A stretch of 64,000 nucleotides of DNA from Saccharopolyspora flava (GCF_900116135.1 NZ_FOZX01000013.1:62001-126000), one strand, 5' to 3'. Numbered from the stretch's first letter, positions 42,246-53,322 are shown. Made by a program: numbers and translations. The notes: generated by a model from the letters alone, not told the origin.

Positions 42246-42261
42246 GTGATCGCGCGATCAC
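42246..42261. promoter_or_regulatory. 16-bp perfect palindrome upstream of GT87 gene
   Basis: GTGATCGCGCGATCAC, 41 bp before the glycosyltransferase start. Candidate operator; no adjacent dedicated regulator apart from the MarR gene just upstream. Confidence 0.4.
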
Positions 42262-42302
42262 GCGGATGATGCGCCGGTGCCGCACGGACGAGAGGACAGC
42301 GG

Positions 42303-43577
42303 GTGGCCACGGTACGGATCGGCTCCGTCCCTGCTCTGCACCTCGGCGGTCTGCCCGACCGCCTGCGCGGATTCGTGGTCGCGAACTCGCGCGCGATCAC
42401 GCTCATAGCGGTCCCGGTGGTGCTGGTCGCGCTCGGCCTGCTGCTGCTCACGCCGCGGGCGGGCCTCGACGAGGAATCGGCCATCGACTACCAGGTCTAC
42501 CGCTGGGCTGTGCACACCTGGCTGGCCGGCGGCGACATCATGAACACCGCGCCCACGGTGAGCATCGGCCGCGTCCTGCCCTGGGTGTACCCGCCGTTCG
42601 CGCTGCTGCCGCTGACGCCGTTGGCGCTGCTGCCCTTCAGTGCGGGCCTGTTCGTGCTCTACCTGCTCGACCTGCTGGCCATCGGCGGCTCGCTCTACCT
42701 GGTCACCCGGCGCCTGTGGCCCGCCGTGGGGACGCGCGGTGCGCTGGCCGCGGCGATGGCGCTGCTGCCGCTGACGCTGTTCCTGGAACCGGTGTACTCC
42801 TCGTTCGGCCTCGGTCAGGTCAACATCCTGCTCATGGGCCTGGTGATGGCCGACTGCCTCGCCGAATCACCGCGCTGGCCGCGCGGACTGCTCATCGGCA
42901 TCGCCGCGGCCATCAAGCTCACCCCGGCGGCCTTCCTGCTGTTCCTGGTGCTGCGCAAGGACTACCGCGCGGCCGTGGTCGCCGTGGTCACCGCGGCGCT
43001 GGCCACGCTGTCCGGGTTCGCGCTGAACTACTCCGCCGCCGTGGAGTACTGGTTCGGCAAGGGGCCCGCGCACGGCGTGAGCGGGTCGGCCTTCCACACC
43101 AACCAGTCCATCATGGGCGCGCTGTCGCGCTTCGAGTTCCCGGCACCGGTGCAGAACGGGCTCTGGCTGGTCGCGGCGGTCGCCGCGACGGTGGCCGTGG
43201 CGTTCGCCATCCGGCGGGTGGAGCCCGCGCTCGCCGTGTCGTCCAACGCCCTGCTGGCGCTGCTGATCTCGCCGACGTCCTGGTCGGACCACTGGGTGTG
43301 GTGCGCTCCCGGACTGCTGGTGCTGCTGGGCTACGCCGTCCGCCGGCGCAGCGTCGGCTGGCTCGTGGCCGCCGGGTGGACCCTGGTCACGGTGCTGGCG
43401 GCGGCCTTCAACTGGATGCCCAGCGGTCCTCCGTGGGACGCCGTGGCCCACCTGTTCGGCAACCCGTACACGCTGCTGGGGCTGCTGCTCACCGGGTTGC
43501 TGGTGCGCATCGCCCGGCGCGAGCCGATTCGCGCCGAGGTCCCGAGCGTCCCGCTGCGCGAACCCGCGGGTGTCTGA
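42303..43577 (+). CDS. GT87-family polyprenyl-phosphomannose-dependent mannosyltransferase
   Basis: 424 residues, about ten TM helices. GT87 features: LDEESAIDYQVYRWAVHTW with the early acidic residues of the first periplasmic loop, GRVLPWVYPPFALLPL, GLGQVNILLMGLVMAD, AAIKLTPAAFLLFL and SPTSWSDHWVW. Family members (PimE-like) transfer mannose from polyprenyl-phosphate mannose to lipoglycans or glycolipids in actinobacteria. GTG start with GAGGA upstream. Exact acceptor unknown. Confidence 0.85.
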   Translation: MATVRIGSVPALHLGGLPDRLRGFVVANSRAITLIAVPVVLVALGLLLLTPRAGLDEESAIDYQVYRWAVHTWLAGGDIMNTAPTVSIGRVLPWVYPPFALLPLTPLALLPFSAGLFVLYLLDLLAIGGSLYLVTRRLWPAVGTRGALAAAMALLPLTLFLEPVYSSFGLGQVNILLMGLVMADCLAESPRWPRGLLIGIAAAIKLTPAAFLLFLVLRKDYRAAVVAVVTAALATLSGFALNYSAAVEYWFGKGPAHGVSGSAFHTNQSIMGALSRFEFPAPVQNGLWLVAAVAATVAVAFAIRRVEPALAVSSNALLALLISPTSWSDHWVWCAPGLLVLLGYAVRRRSVGWLVAAGWTLVTVLAAAFNWMPSGPPWDAVAHLFGNPYTLLGLLLTGLLVRIARREPIRAEVPSVPLREPAGV

Positions 43578-43656
43578 AATCGCGTTTTCGCATTCGGGTG
43601 ATTGCGCCCACGCGCACGCACGGTGTAACAACAATTACGGAAAAGTGCGGTTCTGA

Positions 43657-43700
43657 ACCGAATCCGAATGGTGTGAGCTGCTATTCGCACCGGATTCGGT
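43657..43700 (+). terminator. Terminator-like inverted repeat after GT87 gene
   Basis: ACCGAATCC (43657-43665) / GGATTCGGT (43692-43700) with inner GGTG/CACC pairing. Confidence 0.5.
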
Positions 43701-43837
43701 GCTGCGCAAGAAGATCGTGAACAACACCACTGATGATCGCCAGCTGTCGCCTTAGGACAGATGCGTGGTGCACAATTCCTCGGACTCCCGGCCTTGGTGA
43801 CAACGGCGTCTCACTGTCTGAGAGTCGTCATGTTCCC

Positions 43838-43865
43838 TTAACTTCGTGTTACCTAGCGGTAGCTT
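43838..43865 (+). promoter_or_regulatory. Candidate gltB promoter
   Basis: TTAACT, 16-base spacer, TAGCTT, about 145 bp before the gltB start. The region TAACTTCGTGTTA around it is an inverted repeat that could bind a nitrogen regulator such as GlnR, but the match is not strong. Confidence 0.35.
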
Positions 43866-44011
43866 TTACGCCGCTGGGTCTGTACAGTGCCTCAAACTGA
43901 CCAAGAGTGCAACGGCGCATCCTTCATTGTCAGTGCCCCCAAAGGCTCCCGCGGTTCGCAGTGGGTGAGTCATGCCCTGCTGCGCACCGCAGCCTGTCGA
44001 CGGGAGGTCCG

Positions 44012-47000
44012 ATGCCCCAATCCCACCATGCAAGAAGCGTGGCGCAGCGTAGCGCCCAAGCCAGTGGTCTGTATGACCCGGCCAACGAGCACGACGCCTG
44101 CGGTGTCGCGTTCGTCGCCGACCTCCGCGGTCGGCGGAGTCACGACCTGGTTGACAAAGCACTGACGGCGTTGCGCAACCTGGAGCACCGCGGCGCCAAG
44201 GGCGCCGACCCCGAGACCGGTGACGGTGTCGGATTGCTGACCCAGATCCCGGACGCGTTCTTCCGCGCGGTCGTGCCCTTCGAGCTCCCCGAAGCCGGCA
44301 CCTACGCGGCGGGTACCGTGTTCCTGCCCGCCGATGACGCCGCCGCCGAGGAAGCCGCGGCCGTCATCGAGCGGATCGTGGCCGAGGAAGGGCTGCGGCT
44401 GCTCGGCTGGCGCGAGGTCCCCATCGCCGCCGACTGCGCGGGCACCTCCGCCCGCGAGACCATGCCGCAGTTCCGGCAGCTGTTCATCGGCGCCCAGGAC
44501 GGGCAGCAGGCCGAGACGGCGCTGGCGTTCGAGCGGCGGGCGTTCTGCGTGCGCAAGCGGGCCGAGCACGAGGCCGACGTGTACTTCCCGAGCCTGTCCG
44601 CCCGCACCATCGTCTACAAGGGCATGCTGACCGAGGCGCAGCTGGGCGCGTTCTACCCGGACCTGGGTGACGAGCGCTTCGCCAGCGCGATCGGGCTGGT
44701 GCACTCGCGGTTCTCCACGAACACCTTCCCCTCGTGGCCGCTGGCCCACCCGTACCGGTTCATCGCGCACAACGGTGAGATCAACACCGTCAAGGGCAAC
44801 CGCAACTGGATGCGGACCCGCGAGAGCATGCTCGACACCGACCTCATCCCGGGTGAGCTCAAGCGCCTGTACCCGATCGCCTCGCCGGAGGCGAGCGACT
44901 CGGCGACCTTCGACGAGGTGCTGGAACTGCTGCACCTGGGCGGTCGTTCGCTGCCGCACTCGGTGCTGATGATGATCCCGGAGGCGTGGGAGAACCACGC
45001 CGAGATGGACCCCAAGCGCAAGGCGTTCTACGAGTTCCACAACTACCTGATGGAGCCCTGGGACGGCCCCGCGCTGGTCGCCTTCACCGACGGGACCCAG
45101 ATCGGCGCCGTGCTGGACCGCAACGGCCTGCGCCCCGGCCGCTACTGGGTCACCGAAGACGGCCTGGTCGTGCTGGCCAGCGAGGTCGGCGTGCTCGAGG
45201 TCGAGCCGGACAAGGTCGTCCGCAAGGGACGGCTGCAGCCCGGCCGGATGTTCCTGGTCGACACCGACGCCGGCCGCATCATCGACGACGACGAGATCAA
45301 GGGCGAGCTCGCCGACGAGTTCCCGTACCAGGAGTGGCTGGACGCCGGCGTCGTGCGCCTGGGCGACCTGCCCGAGCGCGAGCGCGAGCTGCCCTCGCAC
45401 GACTCGCTGGTGCACCGCCAGCAGGTCTTCGGCTACACCCAGGAAGAGCTCGGCGTCCTGCTGCAGCCGATGGCCACCACCGGCGCCGAGCCGATCGGCT
45501 CGATGGGCAACGACACCGGCTTCGCCGCGCTCTCGGAACGCCCGCGTCAGCTGTTCGACTACTTCACGCAGCTGTTCGCGCAGGTCACCAACCCGCCGCT
45601 GGACGCGATCCGGGAAGAGCTGGTGACCTCCCTGGGCACCCACGTCGGGCCCGAGCACAACCTGCTCGACCACGCCCCGGAGGCCTGCCACCAGCTGGTG
45701 CTGCCGTTCCCGGTGCTCGACAACGCCCAGCTCGCCAAGATCGTGCACATCAACGACGACGGCGACCGGCCGGACCTCAAGCCCGCCGTCATCGACGCCA
45801 CCTACCGGGTCTCCGGTGGGGGAGAGGCGCTGCGCGCGCGGCTCGACGAGATCTGCGAGGAGGTCTCCCGGGCGGTCGCCGACGGCGCCCACATCCTGGT
45901 GCTCTCCGACCGCAAGGCCGACGCGACGCGGGCACCGATCCCGTCGCTGCTGGCCACCGGAGCCGTTCACCACCACCTGGTGCGCGAGAAGGAGCGCACC
46001 CAGGTGGGGTTGATCGTCGAAGCCGGCGACGTTCGCGAAGTGCACCATGTCGCTCTCCTCATCGGTTACGGCGCCGCCGCCGTTAACCCCTACGTGGCGA
46101 TGGCTACGGTCGAAGATCTCGTCAACACCGGCGTGATCACCGGGACCACCGCCGAGCAGGCGACCTCGAACCTGATCAAGGCGCTGGGCAAGGGCGTCCG
46201 CAAGACCATGTCCAAGATGGGCGTGTCCACTGTGGCCTCCTACACCGGTGCGCAGATCTTCGAGGCCATCGGCCTCGGCGAGGACGTGGTGCAGCGCTGC
46301 TTCACCGGCACCACCTCCCGGCTGGGCGGCGTCGGGTTCGACGTGCTCGCCCAGGAGGTCGCCGAGCGGCACCGCCACGCCTACCCGGTCGACGGCGTGC
46401 AGGCGCCGCACCGCTCGCTGGCCGTCGGCGGCGAGTACCAGTGGCGCCGTGAGGGCGAACCGCACCTGTTCAACCCGAAGACGGTGTTCAAGCTCCAGCA
46501 CTCCACGCGCTCCGGGCGCTACGAGGTGTTCAAGGAGTACACCCAGGCCGTCGACGACCAGTCGCGCGACCTGATGACGCTGCGCGGCCTGTTCAAGTTC
46601 CGCGACGGCGTCCGCAAGCCGGTCCCGATCGACGAGGTCGAGCCCGTCTCGTCCATCGTCAAGCGCTTCGCCACCGGCGCCATCTCCTACGGGTCGATCT
46701 CGCAGGAGATGCACGAGACGCTGGCGATCGCCATGAACCGGCTGGGCGGCAAGTCCAACACCGGTGAGGGCGGCGAGGACGCCGACCGGTTCACCCCGGA
46801 CGACAACGGCGACTCGCGGCGCTCGGCCATCAAGCAGGTCGCCTCCGGACGTTTCGGCGTGACCAGCGAATACCTGGTCAACGCCGACGACATCCAGATC
46901 AAGATGGCGCAGGGCGCCAAGCCCGGCGAGGGCGGCCAGCTGCCCGGCGGCAAGGTCTACCCGTGGGTGGCCAAGACCCGGCACTCCACGCCGGGCGTCG

Positions 47001-48574
47001 GCCTGATCTCGCCGCCGCCGCACCACGACATCTACTCGATCGAGGACCTGGCGCAGCTGATCCACGACCTGAAGAACGCCAACCCCCGGGCGCGCATTCA
47101 CGTCAAGCTCGTCTCCGAGGTCGGTGTCGGCACGGTCGCGGCCGGTGTGTCCAAGGCGCACGCCGACGTCGTGCTCATCTCCGGGCACGACGGCGGCACC
47201 GGCGCCTCGCCGCTGTCGTCGATCAAGCACGCCGGTGGTCCCTGGGAGCTGGGCCTGGCCGAGACGCAGCAGACGCTGCTGGCCAACGACCTGCGCGACC
47301 GGATCGTCGTGCAGACCGACGGTCAGCTCAAGACCGGTCGCGACGTCGTGATCGCGGCCCTGCTGGGCGCCGAGGAGTACGGCTTCGCCACCGCTCCGCT
47401 GGTCGTCTCCGGCTGCATCATGATGCGGGTCTGCCACCTCGACACCTGCCCGGTGGGCGTGGCCACGCAGAACCCGAAGCTGCGGGAGAAGTTCTCCGGC
47501 AAGGCCGAGTACGTGGTGAACTTCTTCGAGTTCATCGCCCAGGAAGTGCGGGAGTACCTGGCGGAGCTGGGCTTCCGGTCCCTGGAGGAGGCCATCGGGC
47601 ACGCCGACCTGCTCGACACCTCCGACGCCGTCCGGCACTGGAAGACCCAGGGCCTGGACCTCGGGCCGATCACCCACGTGCCGGAGCTGCCGCAGGGCGC
47701 GGCGCTGCACCAGACCACCGAGCAGGACCACGGTCTGGAGAAGGCGCTGGACAACACCCTCATCCAGCTCTCCGAGGGTGCGCTTAAGGAAGGCACCCCG
47801 GTGCGGCTGGACCTGCCGGTGCGCAACGTCAACCGGACCGTGGGCACCATGCTCGGCTCCGAGCTGACCCGGCGCTGGGGCGGCGAAGGCCTGCCGGACG
47901 ACACCATCGACGTGACCTTCACCGGTTCGGCCGGGCAGTCCTTCGGTGCGTTCGTCCCGCGGGGCATCACCCTGCGACTGCTGGGCGACGGCAACGACTA
48001 CGTCGGCAAGGGCCTCTCCGGCGGGCGCATCGTGGTGCGGCCCGACCCGAAGGCGCCGTTCGTGGCCGAGCAGAACATCATCGCGGGCAACGTGCTGCTC
48101 TACGGCGCGACCGGCGGTGAGCTGTTCGTGCGCGGCATCGTCGGCGAGCGGTTCTGCGTGCGCAACTCCGGTGCGATCGCCGTCGTCGAAGGCGTCGGCG
48201 ACCACGGTTGCGAGTACATGACCGGCGGACGCGCGGTGATCCTGGGCAAGACCGGGCGCAACTTCGCGGCCGGCATGTCCGGCGGCGTCGCGTACCTGCT
48301 GGACATCGACCCGCAGCGGATCAACCCCGAGATGGTCGACCTGGACACGCTGGACGACGAGGACCGCGAGTTCCTGCACGACCGGGTGCGCAGGCACTTC
48401 GAGCAGACCGAGTCGGCGGTGGCCCGCGAGCTGCTGGCCGACTGGGACACCGCGGTCGAGCGGTTCGGCAAGGTCATGCCGCGCGACTTCAAGCGCGTGC
48501 TGGAGGCGCGCAGCGCCGCCGAGCGCGAGGGCCGCGACGTCAACGAGGCGATCATGGAGGCGGCTCATGGCTGA
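44012..48574 (+). CDS. gltB: Glutamate synthase (NADPH) large subunit
   Basis: 1520 residues. After a 29-residue propeptide, Cys30 ([11 protein letters not shown]) would be the N-terminal nucleophile of the glutamine amidotransferase domain. Then the central domain, the FMN-binding synthase domain ([27 protein letters not shown]), the [3Fe-4S] motif [19 protein letters not shown] (C-x5-C-x4-C) and the C-terminal beta-helix ([22 protein letters not shown]). Makes two glutamate from glutamine and 2-oxoglutarate. ATG at 44012 with GGGAGG. Overlaps gltD by 8 bp. Confidence 0.97.
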   Translation: MPQSHHARSVAQRSAQASGLYDPANEHDACGVAFVADLRGRRSHDLVDKALTALRNLEHRGAKGADPETGDGVGLLTQIPDAFFRAVVPFELPEAGTYAAGTVFLPADDAAAEEAAAVIERIVAEEGLRLLGWREVPIAADCAGTSARETMPQFRQLFIGAQDGQQAETALAFERRAFCVRKRAEHEADVYFPSLSARTIVYKGMLTEAQLGAFYPDLGDERFASAIGLVHSRFSTNTFPSWPLAHPYRFIAHNGEINTVKGNRNWMRTRESMLDTDLIPGELKRLYPIASPEASDSATFDEVLELLHLGGRSLPHSVLMMIPEAWENHAEMDPKRKAFYEFHNYLMEPWDGPALVAFTDGTQIGAVLDRNGLRPGRYWVTEDGLVVLASEVGVLEVEPDKVVRKGRLQPGRMFLVDTDAGRIIDDDEIKGELADEFPYQEWLDAGVVRLGDLPERERELPSHDSLVHRQQVFGYTQEELGVLLQPMATTGAEPIGSMGNDTGFAALSERPRQLFDYFTQLFAQVTNPPLDAIREELVTSLGTHVGPEHNLLDHAPEACHQLVLPFPVLDNAQLAKIVHINDDGDRPDLKPAVIDATYRVSGGGEALRARLDEICEEVSRAVADGAHILVLSDRKADATRAPIPSLLATGAVHHHLVREKERTQVGLIVEAGDVREVHHVALLIGYGAAAVNPYVAMATVEDLVNTGVITGTTAEQATSNLIKALGKGVRKTMSKMGVSTVASYTGAQIFEAIGLGEDVVQRCFTGTTSRLGGVGFDVLAQEVAERHRHAYPVDGVQAPHRSLAVGGEYQWRREGEPHLFNPKTVFKLQHSTRSGRYEVFKEYTQAVDDQSRDLMTLRGLFKFRDGVRKPVPIDEVEPVSSIVKRFATGAISYGSISQEMHETLAIAMNRLGGKSNTGEGGEDADRFTPDDNGDSRRSAIKQVASGRFGVTSEYLVNADDIQIKMAQGAKPGEGGQLPGGKVYPWVAKTRHSTPGVGLISPPPHHDIYSIEDLAQLIHDLKNANPRARIHVKLVSEVGVGTVAAGVSKAHADVVLISGHDGGTGASPLSSIKHAGGPWELGLAETQQTLLANDLRDRIVVQTDGQLKTGRDVVIAALLGAEEYGFATAPLVVSGCIMMRVCHLDTCPVGVATQNPKLREKFSGKAEYVVNFFEFIAQEVREYLAELGFRSLEEAIGHADLLDTSDAVRHWKTQGLDLGPITHVPELPQGAALHQTTEQDHGLEKALDNTLIQLSEGALKEGTPVRLDLPVRNVNRTVGTMLGSELTRRWGGEGLPDDTIDVTFTGSAGQSFGAFVPRGITLRLLGDGNDYVGKGLSGGRIVVRPDPKAPFVAEQNIIAGNVLLYGATGGELFVRGIVGERFCVRNSGAIAVVEGVGDHGCEYMTGGRAVILGKTGRNFAAGMSGGVAYLLDIDPQRINPEMVDLDTLDDEDREFLHDRVRRHFEQTESAVARELLADWDTAVERFGKVMPRDFKRVLEARSAAEREGRDVNEAIMEAAHG

Positions 48575-50018
48575 CCCCAAGGGATTCATGACGACGCCGC
48601 GGGAGACCCCGCAGCGTCGCCCGGTGGACGTGCGCATCAAGGACTGGCGCGAGGTCTACCTGGAGTTCGAGCAGCCGCGGCTGACCAAGCAGGCCGGTCG
48701 CTGCATGGATTGCGGCATCCCGTTCTGCCACCAGGGCTGCCCGCTGGGCAACCTCATTCCCGAGTGGAACGACCTGGTGTGGCGGGACGACTGGGAATCC
48801 GCGATCGAGCGGCTGCACGCCACCAACAACTTCCCGGAGTTCACCGGGACGTTGTGCCCCGCTCCGTGCGAGGCGGCGTGCGTCGTCGGCATCAACAGCG
48901 ACCCGGTGAGCATCAAGCAGGTCGAGATCTCGATCATCGACAAGGCTTGGGAGTCCGGCTACGTCAAGCCGCAGCTGCCGCCGAAGCGCACCGGCAAGAA
49001 GGTCGCGGTCATCGGCTCCGGTCCGGCCGGGCTCGCCGCCGCGCAGCAGCTGACCCGCGTGGGCCACAGCGTCGTGGTCTACGAGCGGGCGGACCGCATC
49101 GGCGGACTGCTGCGCTACGGCATCCCCGAGTTCAAGATGGAGAAGAGCCGCCTGGACCGGCGCCTCGGCCAGATGCGCGCCGAGGGCACCGAGTTCCGCA
49201 CCGGGGTGAACGTCGGCGTGGACGTCACCGTGGAGCAGCTGCGCGCCGACTACGACGCGGTCGTGCTCGCCGGTGGGGCCACCCAGGCCCGCGACCTGCC
49301 CGCCCCGGGCCGGGAGCTCGACGGCGTGCACCAGGCCATGGAGTACCTGCCGCTGGCGAACAAGGTGCAGGAGGGCGACTTCGAGCGCTCGCCGATCCAC
49401 GCCGAGGGCAAGCACGTCGTGGTCATCGGCGGCGGTGACACCGGTGCCGACTGCGTGGGCACCGCCCACCGCCAGGGCGCCGCGTCGGTGACGCAGCTGG
49501 AGATCATGCCGCAGCCGCCGACGGAGCGCTCCGCGGCGCACCCGTGGCCGACCTACCCGATGCTCTACCGCGTCACCTCGGCGCACGAGGAGGGCGGCGA
49601 GCGGCTGTACTCGGTCAACACCCAGGAGTTCGTGGGTGACGAGCAGGGCCGGTTGCAGTCGCTGCGGCTGGTCGAGGTCGAGCGCACCGACAACGGCTTC
49701 GAGCCGGTGGCCGGCACCGAGCGCGAGATCCCGGCGCAGCTGGTGCTGCTGGCGATGGGGTTCGTCGGCCCCGAGAAGCCGGGGCTGATCGAGGACCTGG
49801 GCGTGGAGCTCGACGCGCGCGGCAACGTCGCCCGCGACGAGAACTTCATGTCCAGCGTGGACGGTGTGTTCAGCGCCGGTGACATGGGACGCGGTCAGTC
49901 GCTGATCGTGTGGGCCATCTCCGAGGGCCGCTCCGCGGCCGCGGGCGTGGACCGCTACCTCACCGGACGGGACGTGCTGCCGGCTCCGATCGAGCCGACC
50001 GACCGCCCGATGGTCTGA
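48567..50018 (+). CDS. gltD: Glutamate synthase (NADPH) small subunit
   Basis: 483 residues. N-terminal Fe-S domain with [19 protein letters not shown] and [14 protein letters not shown] motif [22 protein letters not shown] motif [17 protein letters not shown] and the C-terminal [19 protein letters not shown]. Passes electrons from NADPH via FAD and Fe-S centres to GltB. The start codon lies inside the end of gltB, so the subunits are translationally coupled. Terminator follows. Confidence 0.97.
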   Translation: MADPKGFMTTPRETPQRRPVDVRIKDWREVYLEFEQPRLTKQAGRCMDCGIPFCHQGCPLGNLIPEWNDLVWRDDWESAIERLHATNNFPEFTGTLCPAPCEAACVVGINSDPVSIKQVEISIIDKAWESGYVKPQLPPKRTGKKVAVIGSGPAGLAAAQQLTRVGHSVVVYERADRIGGLLRYGIPEFKMEKSRLDRRLGQMRAEGTEFRTGVNVGVDVTVEQLRADYDAVVLAGGATQARDLPAPGRELDGVHQAMEYLPLANKVQEGDFERSPIHAEGKHVVVIGGGDTGADCVGTAHRQGAASVTQLEIMPQPPTERSAAHPWPTYPMLYRVTSAHEEGGERLYSVNTQEFVGDEQGRLQSLRLVEVERTDNGFEPVAGTEREIPAQLVLLAMGFVGPEKPGLIEDLGVELDARGNVARDENFMSSVDGVFSAGDMGRGQSLIVWAISEGRSAAAGVDRYLTGRDVLPAPIEPTDRPMV

Positions 50019-50031
50019 GCGGAAGTTCCCG

Positions 50032-50066
50032 GCGGTGCCCCGGTCCTCTTCGGACCGGGGCACCGC
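50032..50066. terminator. gltBD terminator (bidirectional)
   Basis: 15-bp perfect stem (50032-50046 / 50052-50066), 5-base loop TCTTC, followed by TGTTT. Shared with the convergent GH43 gene. Confidence 0.85.
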
Positions 50067-50076
50067 TGTTTCGCGC

Positions 50077-51096
50077 TCAATCCGGCACCGGGGAACCGAA
50101 ATCCGGTGTGCCGTCGTGCTTCCAGCCGAAGGACTGCAACCGGGCGTGCCGGTTGGGATCGCCGACCTCGGCGTCGTACGGGCGCGCGTGGTAGACGAGC
50201 ACGTCGGTGCCGTCCTCGGCGACCGTGAAGCTGTTGTGGCCCGGGCCGTACTGGCCGTGGGCGACGGAGGTGCGGAACACCGGCTCCGGTTCCTTCCGCC
50301 ACGAGTCCCGGTCCAGCAGGTCCGCGTCGGCCGGGGCCGTGAGCATCCCCAGGCAGTAGTTGCTGTCGGTGGCGCTGGCGGAGAAGGTCAGCAGCACCTT
50401 GTCCTTGCGCACCAGCGCGGCCGGGCCCTCGTTGACCCGGAAACCGCGCGTCTCCCAGTCCCGGGTGGGGATCGACAGCCGCACCGGCGGCCCGCCGAGC
50501 GTCCACGGGTCCGACAGCGGCGCGAGGTAGAGGTTCGAGTTGGTCTCGATGCCCGGCTCGCGCTGCGCCCACGACAGGTAGCGGACGCCCCGGTGGGCGA
50601 ACGTCGTCGCGTCCAGGGCGAAGGTGTCCCACGGCGTGCGGATCGGCCCGCGCTCCACCCACGTGCCGCTCAGCGGGTCGGCCGCGGTGTTCTCCAGCAC
50701 GTGCATCCGGATGCTCTGGATGTCCTCGGAACTCCCCGCGGCGAAGTAGACGTACCAGCGCCCGTCGACGTGGTGCAGTTCCGGGGCCCAGACGTGCCTG
50801 CTCATCTCGCCGCTGTCGTGCCTGCGCCAGAGCACGTGCTCCTCGGCGGTGCGCAGGCCGCGCAACGTCGCGGAACGGCGCAGCACGACGCTGTCGTAGG
50901 TCGGCACGGTCGCGGTGAAGTAGTAGGTGCCGTCGGTGTGCCGGTGGACGTGCGGGTCGGCGCGTTGCCGGGCCAGCGGGTTGTCGAAGCGCACGGGCGA
51001 TCCCCAGGCGGCGGAGGTGGCGGTCGCGGTCAGGGCGCCGGTGGCCAGCGCCCCGCGCAGCAGTGTCCTGCGAGCGATTGCTGATCGGTGTCGCAC
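50077..51096 (-). CDS. Secreted glycoside hydrolase family 43 protein
   Basis: 339 residues. Twin-arginine signal (ARRTLLRGALATGALTATAT) indicates export by Tat. Five-bladed propeller features with the three GH43 acidic residues: RADPHVH (base), FALDATTF (pKa modulator) and RVNEGPAALV (acid). Likely an arabinosidase or xylosidase acting on plant hemicellulose; exact specificity not deducible. Stand-alone gene. Confidence 0.85.
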   Translation of the reverse strand: MRHRSAIARRTLLRGALATGALTATATSAAWGSPVRFDNPLARQRADPHVHRHTDGTYYFTATVPTYDSVVLRRSATLRGLRTAEEHVLWRRHDSGEMSRHVWAPELHHVDGRWYVYFAAGSSEDIQSIRMHVLENTAADPLSGTWVERGPIRTPWDTFALDATTFAHRGVRYLSWAQREPGIETNSNLYLAPLSDPWTLGGPPVRLSIPTRDWETRGFRVNEGPAALVRKDKVLLTFSASATDSNYCLGMLTAPADADLLDRDSWRKEPEPVFRTSVAHGQYGPGHNSFTVAEDGTDVLVYHARPYDAEVGDPNRHARLQSFGWKHDGTPDFGSPVPD

Positions 51097-51475
51097 GCCG
51101 CCGACCGTGCTGCGAACACGCCGCGCACGGGCCGATTTCCGGTCGTCGGCGTGGCATTCGAGCCGATCCGGGTCCCCCGTCCCGGGGACGGGCGCGGGGT
51201 TCGCCCAGCGATCGCGGAGTTCGGCCTGCGAACCGCCGGCGGGAGCGGATCCGGGGGTACCGGGTGGTGACCGGCCCGGTGCGGTTCCACTGGTCAGAGC
51301 GCGAATTCGGATGCTTTCCCCGCGCTGTTTCGGTGCTTTCGCCGATGCGGGCGCCGAGAACGTGCCTTGCTGTTCTCCTTTCGCGGACTAGCGTCGGAGA
51401 CACCGGAATTCCGCAGCAGAATTCGGCGGCCGCGCGCACCGCACCACTGGAGAACGATTCGAGGGAAACGGGAGC
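51097..51475. other. Divergent intergenic region between GH43 and methyltransferase genes
   Basis: About 380 bp with no supported gene. Holds the methyltransferase promoter at 51367-51394 and presumably the GH43 promoter, which I cannot pick out. Confidence 0.6.
51367..51394 (+). promoter_or_regulatory. Promoter of glycine/sarcosine methyltransferase gene
   Basis: TTGCTG, 16-base spacer, TAGCGT (51389-51394), giving an untranslated leader of about 75 bases with two GAATTC-type palindromes. Confidence 0.5.
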
Positions 51476-52303
51476 ATGAACGACACCGTCCTGACCGGCA
51501 TTCGCGAGCAGTTCTTCGGCGACAACCCGCTGGAAGTCCGCGAAACCGACCACTACACCCAGGAATACGTCGGTGGAATGGTCGACAAGTGGGACGACCT
51601 GATCGACTGGGACCGGCGCGCCGAAGGGGAGGGCCGCTTCTTCGTCGATCAGCTCAAAGCTCGGGGAGTTCGCAGCGTGCTCGACGTGGCGACCGGCACC
51701 GGATTCCACTCGGTCCGGCTCATCGAGGCCGGATTCGACACCGTCAGCGCCGACGGCAGCCCGCAGATGCTGGCCAAGGCCTTCCGCAACGGCCTGGACA
51801 ACGGCGGCCACCTGCTGCGCGTGGTCCACGCCGACTGGCGCTGGCTCAACCGCGACGTGCACGGCGAGTTCGACGCCGTCATCTGCCTGGGCAACTCCTT
51901 CACGCACCTGTTCAGCGAGCACGACCGCCGCAAGGCGCTCGCCGAGTTCTACGCCATGCTCAAGCACGACGGCGTGCTCATCATCGACCAGCGCAACTAC
52001 GACGCCCTGCTGGACGGCAAGACCGGCGGCAAGAGCAGCTACTACTACTGCGGGACCGAGGTCGAGGCGGTTCCCGACCACGTCGACGACGGACTGGCCC
52101 GGTACCGCTACGAGTTCCCGGACGGCAGCGAGTACCACCTGAACATGTACCCGCTGCGGCGCGACTACCTGCGCGGACTGCTGCGCGACGTCGGGTTCCA
52201 GCGCATCGACACCTTCGGCGACTTCCAGGAGCAGCCGGTCGACGAACCGGACTTCTTCATCCACGTCGCGGAGAAGACCTACGTCGAGGACCCGGACGCC
52301 TGA
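51476..52303 (+). CDS. Glycine/sarcosine N-methyltransferase-like protein
   Basis: 275 residues. VRETDHYTQEYVGGMVDKWD followed by DLIDWDRRAEGEG, motif I VLDVATGTGFHSVRL, VSADGSPQMLAKAF, and CLGNSFTHLF ... IIDQRNYDALL are characteristic of glycine sarcosine methyltransferase (GSMT) of halophilic and actinobacterial betaine producers. It converts glycine to sarcosine and dimethylglycine with SAM; a second enzyme (SDMT) normally completes betaine but is not next to it. GGGAG precedes the ATG. Confidence 0.85.
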   Translation: MNDTVLTGIREQFFGDNPLEVRETDHYTQEYVGGMVDKWDDLIDWDRRAEGEGRFFVDQLKARGVRSVLDVATGTGFHSVRLIEAGFDTVSADGSPQMLAKAFRNGLDNGGHLLRVVHADWRWLNRDVHGEFDAVICLGNSFTHLFSEHDRRKALAEFYAMLKHDGVLIIDQRNYDALLDGKTGGKSSYYYCGTEVEAVPDHVDDGLARYRYEFPDGSEYHLNMYPLRRDYLRGLLRDVGFQRIDTFGDFQEQPVDEPDFFIHVAEKTYVEDPDA

Positions 52304-52335
52304 CCTCGGCGGTGACACCCGCCGCGGGGTGTGCC

Positions 52336-52383
52336 GGATGCGGCCCGGGGACCGGTGAGATCATCGGCCCCCGGGCCGCATCC
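52336..52383. terminator. Bidirectional terminator reaching into the IclR gene
   Basis: 15-bp perfect stem GGATGCGGCCCGGGG (52336-52350) / CCCCGGGCCGCATCC (52369-52383), 18-base loop. The right arm is within the last codons of the IclR gene. Confidence 0.7.
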
Positions 52384-53143
52384 GCATGTCGTCCTCGATG
52401 CGGGCGGCCGTGCGGGCCAGCAGCGGCACGATCTCGCGCCGGACGCCCTCCTCGGTGGAGCTGTGCTTGTCCAGCGAGACGTTGATCGCGGCGAACACGC
52501 GGCCGTCGGTGTCGCGGACCGGGACCGCCACGCCCCGCAGTCCCTCCTCCAGCCCGTCGTCGGCGATCGCGAACCCCTGCTTGCGCACGGCGGCCAGGTC
52601 GGCCAGCAGCTCCTCGCGGGTGGTGACGGTGTGCGGGGTGATCGGCGTCAGCTCGATCGACCGCAGGCTCGCTTCGAGCTGCTCGGGCGGGACAGCGGCC
52701 AGCAGGACCTTGCCCATCGAGGTGGCGTGGGCCGGGAAGCGGGACCCGACCGGGATCGTCACCGACAGCAGCTTCGGGCCGGGCACCTGGGCGATGTAGC
52801 GGGTCTCGGTGCCCTCCAGCACGGCCATCGCGGTCATCTCCCGCACCTGCCGGGTCAGCTCCCGCAGGTGCGGTTCGGCGATCTGCGGCAGGGATCTGCT
52901 GGTCAGGTAGGCGTGGCCGAACTCGAGCACCAGCGGGGTGAGCGCGTAGCGCTTGTCGGTCTGCTGCACGTAGCCGAGCTCGACCAGCGTGAGCAGGATG
53001 CGCCGGGCTCCGGCCCGGTCCAGGTCGGCGGCCTGGGCGACCTCGGTGAGCGACAGCTCGGCCCGGTCCGGAGTGAAGGCCCACAGCACCGACATGGTCC
53101 GCTCCGCGGCGCGGACGAAGTGCTCTCCACGCTGTTGCGGCAC
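52361..53143 (-). CDS. IclR-family transcriptional regulator
   Basis: 260 residues. N-terminal wHTH: LSLTEVAQAADLDRAGARRI, LLTLVELGYV; C-terminal IclR effector domain with RFPAHATSMGKVLLA and GLEEGLRGVAVPVRD. Resembles PcaU/PobR-type regulators of aromatic or acid catabolism. GTG start with GGGAGG upstream. Divergent from the thioesterase / acyl-CoA synthetase operon, which it may control. Confidence 0.88.
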   Translation of the reverse strand: MPQQRGEHFVRAAERTMSVLWAFTPDRAELSLTEVAQAADLDRAGARRILLTLVELGYVQQTDKRYALTPLVLEFGHAYLTSRSLPQIAEPHLRELTRQVREMTAMAVLEGTETRYIAQVPGPKLLSVTIPVGSRFPAHATSMGKVLLAAVPPEQLEASLRSIELTPITPHTVTTREELLADLAAVRKQGFAIADDGLEEGLRGVAVPVRDTDGRVFAAINVSLDKHSSTEEGVRREIVPLLARTAARIEDDMRMRPGGR

Positions 53144-53233
53144 GACACCTCCCGAATTGACCTCGCCTCAGCCTATCGGCGGCCGCTCGCGGGTCCCGGG
53201 GACGAGGTACCTGCCGCCTCGAAGTTTCATACC

Positions 53234-53245
53234 GACCGGCCGGTC
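53234..53245. promoter_or_regulatory. Palindromic operator upstream of acyl-CoA operon
   Basis: GACCGGCCGGTC (perfect 12 bp) within ACCGACCGGCCGGTCTGT, a TetR/IclR-like site in the divergent promoter region. Confidence 0.45.
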
Positions 53246-53322
53246 TGTCTGGACTGGAGGGCGGGCGACAGGTTTAACTGAAGGCCGGAAACCGATCGTG
53301 CACCCCGGAGGGAACAGCGAAC

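Larger units (their letters stand above)
43578..44011. other. Intergenic region upstream of gltB
   Basis: About 430 bp of lower-GC DNA with no convincing gene. It contains the GT87 terminator-like repeat (43657-43700), a candidate promoter (43838-43865) and the gltB ribosome site GGGAGG at 44002-44007. Confidence 0.6.

Noticed and set aside
43970..48640. 1556-codon open frame antisense to gltB
   Set aside because: It mirrors the gltB coding frame in high-GC DNA; its translation has no recognisable domain, while the plus strand encodes an intact GltB with all motifs.
49955..52318. 787-codon minus-strand frame crossing several genes
   Set aside because: Spans the GH43 gene in another frame and the GSMT gene in antisense; no family features.
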